64,000 nt of DNA. Source: Salinilacustrithrix sp034522155. GTDB lineage: Bacteria > Actinomycetota > Acidimicrobiia > Acidimicrobiales > Salinilacustritrichaceae. Numbering within the stretch: position 1 is the first letter of the stretch; every line of letters starts with the position of its first letter. The translations under genes and the position numbers were made by a program. Below the pieces are notes generated by a model. That model had not been told where the DNA came from. It saw only the letters and a program-made list of their open reading frames with translations, and searched no databases. This document shows positions 7,855 to 16,306 of this stretch, piece after piece. The DNA is taken from the NCBI GenBank assembly GCA_034522155.1, contig JAXHLP010000005.1, positions 434,001 to 498,000 of the forward strand, written 5' to 3'.

Positions 7855-8967
7855 ATGACACCACGACCGTCGGGAACGCCGTACGCCCGTCATCCCGAGC
7901 TGGCGTGGACCTCGTTCGACCGCTTTGGGCGGTACGCGGCCCTCACCGCCAACCTCCGCGAGCTCCTGGATGACGATGCAGCCCTGATCGTCGACGTCGG
8001 CGACAGCAGCGGGTACCTGCGGCGCTTCCTGCCCGAGGTCCCGTCCGTGGCATTCGACATCGGCATCGAGGACCAACCGTTCGACGACCGGGTGTTCACT
8101 GTCGCTGACGGGTTGGCGCTCCCGCTGGCCGACGGAGCGGCGACGGCGGTCGCCTGTTCCGACGTGCTCGAGCACGTCCGTCCCGATGCCCGAGCCGGCC
8201 TGCTCGCGGAGCTCACGCGGGTCTCGCAGCGAGGTGTGGTGGTCGCGGCCCCGTTCGACACCTTCGGCGTCGCTGGCGTCGAGAGCATCGTCGCGAGGTA
8301 CGCGGCCACGTTGCTCGGGAACCGCCAACCCCAGCTCGCCGAGCACGAAGACAACGGGCTTCCGGACCTGGCAGCGACCGTCGATGCCTTCGTGCAGCGA
8401 GGCTGGGACGTCCGGGTCCGCGGCGAGGGCAACCTCCACGATTGGCTCGGCGTCATGCTGTTGCGCTTCGGGACCGAGACGCGTGAGGAGCTGCGCCCGT
8501 TGGGCGACGGCGTCGACATCGTCTACAACCACATGCTGTCGGCGCGGACCGACGTCGGGCCGTACTACCGCCACGTGCTCGAGGCGACCCCGGCGAAGGG
8601 CACCCCGACGGTCGTCGGCCTGGAAGAGTCCCTGGATCCGCCTGGCGCAGACCCCGACAGCGTGGGTTCGGCGTTCATCGGTCAGCTCGGGCTCCTCGGG
8701 CTCGTGCCCCGGCTCGAGCAGCTGAAGGGAACCACCGCCGCTCTCGACCGGTTGCACGTCGATCTCGCAGATGTCGTGCAGCGACAGGACGCAGCGCTGG
8801 CCCGCCTCGACGCCGTGGAGTCGCTGCTCCGCCTCGACGCCGTGGAGTCGCGGTTGCACGGCATCGACGCGCGCCTGGCCGATGTGGGCGAGCGGACCTT
8901 CTACTCGACCATCACGCGGTGGCTGCGCCGGTTGACTGGACGGAGGAAGTCAACGCCGGAGGCGTGA
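7855..8967 (+). CDS. class I SAM-dependent methyltransferase with C-terminal coiled coil
   Basis: A 370-residue protein. Residues about 30-200 form a class I methyltransferase: motif I is IVDVGDSSGYLRRF and the post-motif block is ACSDVLEHVRPDAR. The C-terminal 90 residues are predicted coiled coil with repeated LDAVES heptad-like segments, encoded by two identical 22-bp repeats at 8802-8823 and 8829-8850. Methyltransferases with coiled-coil tails are common in O-antigen and cell-surface glycan loci, where they may cap chains and act as a length ruler with an exporter; here that is inference from the Wzm/Wzt genes 2.5 kb away. It converges on the next gene with an 18-bp overlap. ATG 7855 is chosen because of the promoter position. 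Confidence 0.82.
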   Translation: MTPRPSGTPYARHPELAWTSFDRFGRYAALTANLRELLDDDAALIVDVGDSSGYLRRFLPEVPSVAFDIGIEDQPFDDRVFTVADGLALPLADGAATAVACSDVLEHVRPDARAGLLAELTRVSQRGVVVAAPFDTFGVAGVESIVARYAATLLGNRQPQLAEHEDNGLPDLAATVDAFVQRGWDVRVRGEGNLHDWLGVMLLRFGTETREELRPLGDGVDIVYNHMLSARTDVGPYYRHVLEATPAKGTPTVVGLEESLDPPGADPDSVGSAFIGQLGLLGLVPRLEQLKGTTAALDRLHVDLADVVQRQDAALARLDAVESLLRLDAVESRLHGIDARLADVGERTFYSTITRWLRRLTGRRKSTPEA

Positions 8968-11442
8968 AGCGACGCGCCGGGTGACGGTGCGCCACGACTC
9001 GTTGCGCAGCGACCACAGCACCTTGTGGCCCAGGCTGGGTCCGGGTGACACGTTCGGTGGTGCGTCGTCGATTGGTTCATCGGTCGAGGGATAGGGCGTG
9101 AGGGGCACGGGTCCACTCGCCGGCTGCTCGTCGACGAGCACGTCCTCCCATGTGGTCGACCGATCGGCTGCGGGCTCGGCGAGCACCTGGCGCAGAATCG
9201 CCAGGTAGCGCTCACCCTCGAGATGCGGCGACCACTCGAGCAGCGCCGCCCGGCGCGCCGCAGCGCCGAGTCGGCGCCGTTCCGTTTCGTCGTCGGCGAG
9301 ACGGAGCAAGGCAGCGGTCCAGCTCTCGGGCTCCCGGACCAGGATCCCGGTCTGGCCGTCGCGGATGGCTTCCTCGAACGGGCGGGACGCTGTGGCGACC
9401 GTGGGCGTCTCGACCAGCGCGGCCTCGAGCCACTTGATCGCGCTCTTCGCCTGGTTGAATGCGCCGAGGTCGGCCAGCGGGGCCAGGTTCACGTCGAGTT
9501 GGCGGAGCAGGTCGGGGAGCTCGTGCCACGGACGGAACGGCAGCCGTCGCACCCGCGGACCGAAGGCCCCGAGCTCGTCGACGGGGGCAAGGTGGCCCCC
9601 GAGCCACACCTCGACGTCGGGCCGGTGCTCGAGGACGTGCACGAGGGCCGGTGTGACGGCCAGGAGGTCCTCGTCGTGGGTCGTGGTTCCGCTCAGATAG
9701 CCGATCCGCACCGGCCCGGGCTCGCGTGGCCGCTGGCGCGCAGCGTCGGACCGTCGGGCGACCTCGAGGCCGTAGGCGTTGCGCTTGCGGTGCGCGGGGA
9801 TCCCGGTGACCTCGCCGACCCGCTCGACCAGCGGCTGGGTCGACCCGATGTAGGCGTCGCAGTGCTCGAGAGTCGTGCGGTACCGCCGGACACCCTCGAG
9901 CCACACCTCGGATTCGTCGGACGGCAGGATCCGCAGGGCGGGGATCTCGTCGGCGATGGTGGGATCGACGATCAGGTCGTCGACGTCGAACGCGACCGGG
10001 GTGCCTCTCGCTCGTGCTCGGTCGGCGATCGCGACGATGCGGGGTGTGGCTGGCACCCGGTAGAAGATGACCGCATCCGCGGCGTCGACTTCGTCGCCGA
10101 CGCGGGGATCGGCGTAGTGGATCACGTCGGTGTCGACGCCGCGGAGCTCGAGTGCCTCCGCCGGGAACTGGGCGCGGTAGCGCAACGGCGCGCCGTCGAT
10201 GCCGGCCACGAACACGACACGACGCGGTGTCCAGCCGGGCGTCGGATCGGGGAGCGGCTCGGTGTAGACGGCCTCGAGCTGGTCGACCTGCTGCTCGACG
10301 GACCGGACCGTGATCCTCTGACAGCTGTCCTGCAGCCGCCGGAGCAGCTCGGGATCATCGACGAGACGCCGGATGGTCGCAGCCAGCGAGTGTGGATCGC
10401 CGGTGGGGACGATCAGCCCGTTGCGCTCGTGCTCGATCACCTGCTCGGGGCCGAGCGAGTCGGAGGTGAGCACGGGTACGCCACGGAGTAGCGCCTCCCG
10501 GGTGACGATGGAGTGGGTCTCGCGCATCACCGACGGAAGGACGAGCACGTCGGTGTCGGCGAACACCTCGTCGAGCTGATCCGGTCGGTACGGCGGTTCG
10601 ATCGCGATCGACTCGTTCGTGCTCAGGGCGGCGAGCGGACCGTGGCGCTCGGGGGACAGGTGGACGGTGAGGTGCCACGACGGCGCGGGTTCGAGCTCGG
10701 CCAGCGCGTCGAGGAGGACCCCCGCTCCCTTCATCGGGTCGGGGCCGCCGGTGTAGCGGAACCGGACGCGGTCCGAGGGCTGCCTGGCCGCGGCCCGGGT
10801 CGTCGGGATCATCCCGTTCTCGTTGACGAGCAGGCGCTGGGCGGGGATGCCGTTGGCCCGCATCACCTCGGCGGTGATCTCGGAGGGCGTGAGCACCACG
10901 TCGGCGGCGGCGATGTGGGGTTCCAGTGTCGCCGTGCGAGCCTCGAGGGCGGCGCGGCCCGACTGGCATCCACAGACGCCGGCGTCCACCACGAGCGAAC
11001 ACGGTTGCCCGGACGTGTCGACCAGGAACTGTCGAGCGCACGTCCACCAGAAATCGTGCATCGTCAGGATCGTCCGGCAGCCGTGGTCCCGAGCCACCGA
11101 CACCAACGACCCACCGAGCGTCTGCACCGAGTGGAGATGGACGACGTCGGGCGAGACCCGGTTCAGCCAGCTGTCGAAGATGTCGGCGACCGGGGGATTG
11201 TCGTAGTTCGCAGGGTCGGCCCACGACGTGAAGGGTGTGATGTTCACCCAGCTCACCTCGACCCCCCGAGCATCGGTCTCGATGCGGGTGTCGAGCGGTG
11301 GACCGACCGGGTCGAGCTCGCCGGCGAAGACCGCCACGTCGTGCCCGCGGTCCACAAGTGCGTGGGCGATCCGCTGGGGCACCAGCGTGCCGCCACTCAC
11401 GAAGTTGGGCGGGTAGTGCGCAGAAACCAGGCCGACGCGCAT
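8950..11442 (-). CDS. bifunctional GT4-type glycosyltransferase, two GT-B domains
   Basis: An 830-residue protein with two glycosyltransferase modules. Module 1 (about 1-395) starts MRVGLVSAHYPPNFVSGGT, typical of GT4 acceptor domains, and has the donor-domain block SIVTREALLRGVPVLTS. Module 2 (about 400-760) starts RRVVFVAGIDGAPLRYR and contains KWLEAALVETPTVAT before a basic C-terminal tail. The two active sites could add two successive sugars to a lipid-linked glycan at the inner face of the membrane. It is transcribed divergently from the Wzm/Wzt exporter genes, suggesting one shared locus. The start ATG at 11442 fits both the family N-terminus and a -10 box 8 bases upstream; an in-frame codon further upstream is less likely. 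Confidence 0.85.
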   Translation of the reverse strand: MRVGLVSAHYPPNFVSGGTLVPQRIAHALVDRGHDVAVFAGELDPVGPPLDTRIETDARGVEVSWVNITPFTSWADPANYDNPPVADIFDSWLNRVSPDVVHLHSVQTLGGSLVSVARDHGCRTILTMHDFWWTCARQFLVDTSGQPCSLVVDAGVCGCQSGRAALEARTATLEPHIAAADVVLTPSEITAEVMRANGIPAQRLLVNENGMIPTTRAAARQPSDRVRFRYTGGPDPMKGAGVLLDALAELEPAPSWHLTVHLSPERHGPLAALSTNESIAIEPPYRPDQLDEVFADTDVLVLPSVMRETHSIVTREALLRGVPVLTSDSLGPEQVIEHERNGLIVPTGDPHSLAATIRRLVDDPELLRRLQDSCQRITVRSVEQQVDQLEAVYTEPLPDPTPGWTPRRVVFVAGIDGAPLRYRAQFPAEALELRGVDTDVIHYADPRVGDEVDAADAVIFYRVPATPRIVAIADRARARGTPVAFDVDDLIVDPTIADEIPALRILPSDESEVWLEGVRRYRTTLEHCDAYIGSTQPLVERVGEVTGIPAHRKRNAYGLEVARRSDAARQRPREPGPVRIGYLSGTTTHDEDLLAVTPALVHVLEHRPDVEVWLGGHLAPVDELGAFGPRVRRLPFRPWHELPDLLRQLDVNLAPLADLGAFNQAKSAIKWLEAALVETPTVATASRPFEEAIRDGQTGILVREPESWTAALLRLADDETERRRLGAAARRAALLEWSPHLEGERYLAILRQVLAEPAADRSTTWEDVLVDEQPASGPVPLTPYPSTDEPIDDAPPNVSPGPSLGHKVLWSLRNESWRTVTRRVASRLRR

Positions 11443-11449
11443 GGAGCGG

Positions 11450-11456
11450 TAACCTA
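11450..11456. promoter_or_regulatory. overlapping divergent -10 boxes
   Basis: GGTAACCTAC reads as TAACCT (11450-11455) rightwards and TAGGTT (11456-11451) leftwards. The leftward box is 8 bases from the ATG at 11442, giving a leaderless transcript. The rightward one would give a leader of about 45 bases before wzm. Confidence 0.45.
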
Positions 11457-11507
11457 CGTGACTCCCCATCCACGGCCCGCCCCGCGACGCCGAGGCCCGC
11501 GCATCCC

Positions 11508-12341
11508 ATGACCACGATCTCCGATCTCCGCTCGTCCCGCGAGCTCTACGTGAACCTCACGCTCCGGGAACTGCGGAGCAAGTACAAGCGGTCGGTGCTC
11601 GGCTGGTTCTGGTCGTTGCTGAACCCGCTGGCGATCATGGGGATCTTCTCCCTGGTCTTCCAGTTCTTCCTGAAGGTTCCGGTGCCGGTCGGGGATCCGA
11701 GTGGGCTCCAGTTCTTCGCCTTCTTCCTCCTGTGCGGGCTGCTGCCGTACAACTTCGTGTCCGCCTCGCTCACCGGGGGCATGAGCGCGCTGGTGGCCAA
11801 CGGAAACCTGGTGAAGAAGGTCTGGTTCCCTCGCGAGCTCCTGGTTGCCGCCAACACCACCTCGTCCGGGGTCGGGCTGCTCATCGAGCTCGGTGTCCTG
11901 CTCGTCGCGTTGCTCGTCGTCGGCAACATGGTCCTGCCGTGGATCCCCGTGGCTCTGGTCATCGTGGTGCTCCAAGTGGTCTTCGTCCTCGGACTGGCAC
12001 TCGTGCTCTCGGTGCTCAACGTGTACTTCCGCGACCTCGAGCACCTGGTCGGCATCGCGTTGCAGGTCTGGTTCTACGCCACGCCCATCATCTATCCGCC
12101 CTCGCTGGTCGAGGAGCAGCTGTCCGCCAGCTTCAGCGCTGACAACGCCGATCTCCTCTACACCATCTACCGGCTGAATCCCATGAACCGGTTCGTCGAG
12201 GCGTACCGGTCGGTGTTCTACGACCTCACGTTCCCCAGCGCGGGGACGATGGTGTACCTCGTCGTGGTCGCCGGCGCCTCGCTGGCCCTCGGCCGGTGGG
12301 TGTTCCGGAAGTTCGAAGGTCGTCTGGCGGAGGAACTGTGA
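11508..12341 (+). CDS. wzm: ABC-2 type polysaccharide export permease (Wzm/TagG-like)
   Basis: A 277-residue membrane protein of the ABC-2 permease family. The cytoplasmic N-terminal helix LTLRELRSKYKRSVLGWFWS and the following LLNPLAIMGIFSLVF are characteristic of Wzm, RfbD and TagG exporters. About six hydrophobic segments follow, with the conserved VRDLEHLV-type segment (YFRDLEHLVGIALQVWFYATPIIYP). It forms the channel that moves a polyprenol-linked polysaccharide across the membrane, powered by the ATPase encoded next. The two genes overlap by four bases (GTGA), so they are translationally coupled. The ATG at 11508 matches the family N-terminus. Confidence 0.93.
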   Translation: MTTISDLRSSRELYVNLTLRELRSKYKRSVLGWFWSLLNPLAIMGIFSLVFQFFLKVPVPVGDPSGLQFFAFFLLCGLLPYNFVSASLTGGMSALVANGNLVKKVWFPRELLVAANTTSSGVGLLIELGVLLVALLVVGNMVLPWIPVALVIVVLQVVFVLGLALVLSVLNVYFRDLEHLVGIALQVWFYATPIIYPPSLVEEQLSASFSADNADLLYTIYRLNPMNRFVEAYRSVFYDLTFPSAGTMVYLVVVAGASLALGRWVFRKFEGRLAEEL

Positions 12342-13561
12342 GCACACCTGCAGTCGTCGTCGACGGGGTTTCCAAGCGGTTCCGCCTCTACCACGAGCGG
12401 AACCAGTCGTTGAAGGCCACGATCCTCAACCGGGGCCGGGGTGTCTACGAGGAGTTCTGGGCACTGCGGGACGTCAGTTTCGAGATCCCCCAGGGAGAGA
12501 CGTTCGGCCTGATCGGCGAGAACGGGTCGGGCAAGTCCACGATGCTCAAGTGCCTGGCCCGGATCCTCGAGCCCGACCACGGCTCGGTGGCCGTCCACGG
12601 CCGGGTCTCGGCCCTTCTGGAGCTGGGCGCAGGCTTCCACCCCGAGCTGTCCGGCCGGGAGAACGTGTACCTCAACGCCTCGATCCTCGGATTGTCCAAG
12701 CGAGAAGTCGACATCCGGTTCGACGAGATCGTCGAGTTCGCCGGCCTCGAGCGGTTCATCGATACGCCGGTCAAGAACTACTCGTCGGGCATGTACGTCC
12801 GCCTGGGCTTCGCCGTGGCGGTGCAGGCCGAGCCCGAGGTGCTGCTCATCGACGAGGTGCTGGCCGTGGGCGACGAGTCGTTCCAGCGACGCTGCAACGA
12901 GCGGCTCAGCGAGTTGCGCCACGCTGGCACCACCATCGTGGTGGTCTCCCATTCGCTGGGTTCGGTCCGCAACATCTGTGACCGTGTCGCTTGGCTCGAA
13001 CACGGTGAGCTGCGAGGCGTCGGGCCGACCTCCGAGGTGGTGGACGACTACCTGAGCGAGGTCCAGACCGACCGTGAGGGGCCACCCACCGAGGGGGCGC
13101 GGTGGGGATCGGGCGAGGCTCGCATCGAGGCGCTCGAGATCGTCGATCCGCAAGAACGGCCGCTCGAGCGGTTCTGCACCGGCGACGACATCGTGTTCCG
13201 CATGCATTACTGCGCCGACCAGCGGATCGTGAATCCGGTCTTCGGGGTCGGGCTCCACACGACCGACGGCATGCTCGTCACCGGACCCAACACTCGAGAA
13301 GCGGGCGAAGCCTTCGACCACATCGAGGGGGCGGGTCACATGGACCTCGTCGTCAACGACTGCATGCTGCTCCCTGGCACCTACGACCTCTCGGCATCGC
13401 TGACCGACCGCGAAGTCCTCCACATGTACGACTACCGGCACCGCGCGCTGCGCTTCGACGTCGACCTCGGCGAGCCGCACGAGTCCTTCGGTGGCGTGCT
13501 GTCGCTGGGAGGCCGATGGAAGCTCGACCCGGTGGCGTCGGTGGATGCCGCTCATGGCTGA
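12338..13561 (+). CDS. wzt: polysaccharide ABC exporter ATPase with C-terminal glycan-binding domain (Wzt/TagH-like)
   Basis: A 407-residue protein. Residues 1-245 are an ABC ATPase of the polysaccharide exporter group: Walker A GENGSGKST (60-68), signature YSSGMYVRLGFA, Walker B VLLIDEVLAVGD and switch His in VVSHSL. The extra ~150 residues (about 250-405) match the Wzt C-terminal beta-sandwich type that recognises the end of the finished glycan, so export may depend on a capping modification. GTG 12338 is preceded by a strong GGCGGAGG ribosome site and overlaps the wzm stop. Its own stop overlaps the start of the next glycosyltransferase gene. Confidence 0.92.
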   Translation: MSTPAVVVDGVSKRFRLYHERNQSLKATILNRGRGVYEEFWALRDVSFEIPQGETFGLIGENGSGKSTMLKCLARILEPDHGSVAVHGRVSALLELGAGFHPELSGRENVYLNASILGLSKREVDIRFDEIVEFAGLERFIDTPVKNYSSGMYVRLGFAVAVQAEPEVLLIDEVLAVGDESFQRRCNERLSELRHAGTTIVVVSHSLGSVRNICDRVAWLEHGELRGVGPTSEVVDDYLSEVQTDREGPPTEGARWGSGEARIEALEIVDPQERPLERFCTGDDIVFRMHYCADQRIVNPVFGVGLHTTDGMLVTGPNTREAGEAFDHIEGAGHMDLVVNDCMLLPGTYDLSASLTDREVLHMYDYRHRALRFDVDLGEPHESFGGVLSLGGRWKLDPVASVDAAHG

Positions 13562-15686
13562 TCCGCACGAGGCGGAGTTCGGTTCCGATGGTCCGGTGGT
13601 CGCAGCGACGCTCCTCGTGTTCGACGACGGATCCCCGGCGGCCGGGGTGACCATTCGGGCCGCGGGAGCCCAGCGAGCCCCCGAGGCACTCGAGCTGCTC
13701 ACCCGGACGGTCACCGTGGCCACCGGAGATCTGGCCGCGCGCAATCGTGCGCTGCGCCGTGCGAACGGGAGCTACCTCGCCGTCCTCGAACCGGGGGCCG
13801 TTCCCGGTCCCGGTTGGCTCGAGCAGGCGATCGCGACGCTCCGTGACGATCCGACCCTGGGCATCGTCGGTGTCGGCCACCCCGACGGAGACCTGCGGGT
13901 CGACCTCGACGCCCGGATCCTCGTGGCTCGCCGCACGGCGTGGAATGCCATGGGCGGCTTCGCTTCCGACATCGGCCCTGGCCACCGGGGTCTGGATCTC
14001 GGATGGCGGTGCTGGCTGCTGGGATGGCGTGCCCGCGTCATCGACGTTCCCGGTACCGAGACCGCCGTGCCGCCGGAACGCAGCGACGCCGATCTCCGGA
14101 CCCTGTGCGCGCGGCTCCTCCGCGACCCGCAGGTGTCGGAGTCGAAGGCCGGATCGGCGATCGCTCGAACCGTGTCGAGACGACGGCTCCAGCGGGCGCG
14201 CCGTCGGACCGACGCCGATCTGGGCGTCCTGCTCCAGCGTGCCATCGAGCGGGCCGGACCAGCGCAAGAGCTGGGCAGCGTGCTCTCGGAGGTCGGTGCG
14301 GACGGGATCCTCGACCCCCGACGCCGCGTCGTGGTCGCCACCGCGGATACCCTCGCCCCGGTGATGGCCGGGCCCGGCATCCGTGCCTGGCGGCTCGCCG
14401 CCGCCCTGAGCGCCGAGCACGACGTCCATCTCGTCACGACCGGCCGGTGCGATCTGAGCGACGCCCGGTTCTCGGTGGAGGCGGTCGATCACGATCGGTT
14501 CGTCGAGCTCGTGGCGGCGTCGGACATCGTCGTCTTCCAGGGGTGGATCATGGCCGACCGCCCGTGGCTCGCACAGTCCGAGGTGACGATCGTGTGCGAT
14601 GTCTATGACCCGATGCACTTGGAGCAGCTCGAGCAGGGTCGCGACGCGCCGGCGGAGGGTGGTCGTCGGAACGCGATCACCGACACCACGGAGGTCATGA
14701 ACCAGCAGTTCCGTCGAGGTGACTACTTCCTGTGCGCGAGCCGCAAGCAACGGGACTTCTACCTCGGCCAGCTCTCGGCGGTCGGCCGGATCAACCAGGT
14801 GCTCTACGATGAGGACACCTCGCTGACCGAGCGGATGCGCGTCGTTCCCTTCGGCATCGACGACGACCCACCGAGTTCTGCGACCGGCGCGTTGCGCGGT
14901 GTGGTCGACGGGATCGGGCCCGACGACGACATCGTGCTGTGGGGCGGCGGGATCTACAACTGGTTCGATCCGCTCACGCTGATCCGCGCCGTCGAGGGAC
15001 TACGGCATCGTCGGCCCCGACTTCGCCTGTACTTCCTGGGCACGCGTCACCCGAACCCGGAGATCCCCGAGATGCGGATGGCGGCGGCGGCCCGGCGCCT
15101 CGCCGATGAGCTCGGCCTCACCGGCATCCATGTGTTCTTCAACGACGGGTGGGTCGCGTTCGAGGAACGGGCCGACTACCTGCTCGACGCCGACGTGGCC
15201 GTGAGCATCCATGAGCAGCACATCGAGACGGAGTACAGCTTCCGGACCCGGATCCTCGACTACCTGTGGTGCGCCTTGCCCATCGTCGCGACGAGCGGCG
15301 ACTCGTTCGCGCCGTTGATCCACGACCACGATCTCGGCCTGGTGGTCGAGCCCCACGACGTCGACGGCCTCGAGGCGGCGCTCGAGTCCTTGCTCTCCGA
15401 CGACGACCGGCGCAAGGAGATCTCGGCGAACTGCGCTGCGTTCGCCGAGCAGTTCCGGTGGGCATCGGTGCTCGAGCCGGTCATGGACATCTGCCGTCGG
15501 CCACGGCGGGCGCCCGACGTGGCCTGCCCCGACACGGCCATCAGCTACGGCGTGACCGGCCGGCCGCCGGCCTGGCGGGAAGATCTGACCCTGGCCCGGC
15601 GGTACCTGGCCGAAGGTGGCCTGCCGCTCGTGGCCAAGCGCATCCGCAGCCGCGTCGATCGCCTCCGGGCCTCGGACGACGACTGA
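13554..15686 (+). CDS. two-domain glycosyltransferase: degenerate GT2 plus GT4
   Basis: A 710-residue fusion. The N-terminal ~200 residues resemble a GT-A (GT2) enzyme (NRALRRANGSYLAVLEPGA, then RRTAWNAMGGF and LDLGWRCWLLGWRARVI). The usual DxD is replaced by LEPG, so this half may be non-catalytic. Residues about 265-640 form a GT-B/GT4 domain starting RVVVATADTLAPVMAGPG, with the donor-site region HDLGLVVEPHDVDGLEAAL. The start overlaps the wzt stop by 8 bases; ATG 13545 is an alternative start. Its place directly after wzm-wzt suggests it builds or caps the exported polysaccharide. Confidence 0.82.
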   Translation: MADPHEAEFGSDGPVVAATLLVFDDGSPAAGVTIRAAGAQRAPEALELLTRTVTVATGDLAARNRALRRANGSYLAVLEPGAVPGPGWLEQAIATLRDDPTLGIVGVGHPDGDLRVDLDARILVARRTAWNAMGGFASDIGPGHRGLDLGWRCWLLGWRARVIDVPGTETAVPPERSDADLRTLCARLLRDPQVSESKAGSAIARTVSRRRLQRARRRTDADLGVLLQRAIERAGPAQELGSVLSEVGADGILDPRRRVVVATADTLAPVMAGPGIRAWRLAAALSAEHDVHLVTTGRCDLSDARFSVEAVDHDRFVELVAASDIVVFQGWIMADRPWLAQSEVTIVCDVYDPMHLEQLEQGRDAPAEGGRRNAITDTTEVMNQQFRRGDYFLCASRKQRDFYLGQLSAVGRINQVLYDEDTSLTERMRVVPFGIDDDPPSSATGALRGVVDGIGPDDDIVLWGGGIYNWFDPLTLIRAVEGLRHRRPRLRLYFLGTRHPNPEIPEMRMAAAARRLADELGLTGIHVFFNDGWVAFEERADYLLDADVAVSIHEQHIETEYSFRTRILDYLWCALPIVATSGDSFAPLIHDHDLGLVVEPHDVDGLEAALESLLSDDDRRKEISANCAAFAEQFRWASVLEPVMDICRRPRRAPDVACPDTAISYGVTGRPPAWREDLTLARRYLAEGGLPLVAKRIRSRVDRLRASDDD

Positions 15687-15699
15687 CCGGCGGATCCGC

Positions 15700-16302
15700 T
15701 CAGCGCACCCGGGCCTGGACCATCGTCCAAGGGAACGGCGTGCGCACCTCGACCACCTCGAAGTGGCGTGCCACCAACGCCGTGAACCGCTTCGCGCTCC
15801 AGTGCTGCACATGACCGGGCGTGTTGCCGAGGTCTGACAGGTACTTGCCGCGGGCCATGTTGGCGACCCGCCAGATCGGCTCCCGGGGTACCGAGACGAC
15901 GATGTCCCGCGTGGCGACTCGTGCGATCTCGGCCAGTGCGCCGTCGGGGTCATCGACGTGCTCGAGCACCTCGATGGCGAGCACGAGGTCGAAGCGGTCG
16001 TCGCTGAAGGGCAGAGCCACGATGTCGGCGAACGAACCCGCCACCGGTTTGCCGCTCCACGCGGCCGCGAGCGCCGGATCGGGCAGGTCGATGCCCGCCA
16101 CGGTCAGGTCGCCGTAGCGGTCCGAGACGATCGAGGTGACCTCGGCTTCGCCCACGCCGACCTCGAGCACGTAGCCGGGGGGCGTCGTCGGCAACGACGC
16201 CTCGAGGGCTCGGAAGAACCCCGCCATGAGGCGTCGCTCGACCGGATTCTGCGACGCGTACTTGTCGTAGGTGTTGCCGGTGATCGTGTCGGTCGCGGCC
16301 AC
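15700..16302 (-). CDS. class I SAM-dependent methyltransferase
   Basis: A 200-residue methyltransferase of the Methyltransf_11 type. Motif I is VLEVGVGEAEVTSIV, the acidic residue follows in VAGIDLPDP, and motif IV is FDLVLAIEVLEHVDDP. The C-terminal WSAKRFTALVARHF block is typical of the small methyltransferases in glycan clusters. The acceptor is unknown, probably a sugar or lipid-linked intermediate. The start is GTG, with a TACCGT -10 box 6 bases upstream. It lies 4 bp downstream of the GT2 gene on the same strand, so it may also be reached by transcripts from that gene. Confidence 0.88.
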   Translation of the reverse strand: MAATDTITGNTYDKYASQNPVERRLMAGFFRALEASLPTTPPGYVLEVGVGEAEVTSIVSDRYGDLTVAGIDLPDPALAAAWSGKPVAGSFADIVALPFSDDRFDLVLAIEVLEHVDDPDGALAEIARVATRDIVVSVPREPIWRVANMARGKYLSDLGNTPGHVQHWSAKRFTALVARHFEVVEVRTPFPWTMVQARVR

Positions 16303-16306
16303 GGGT

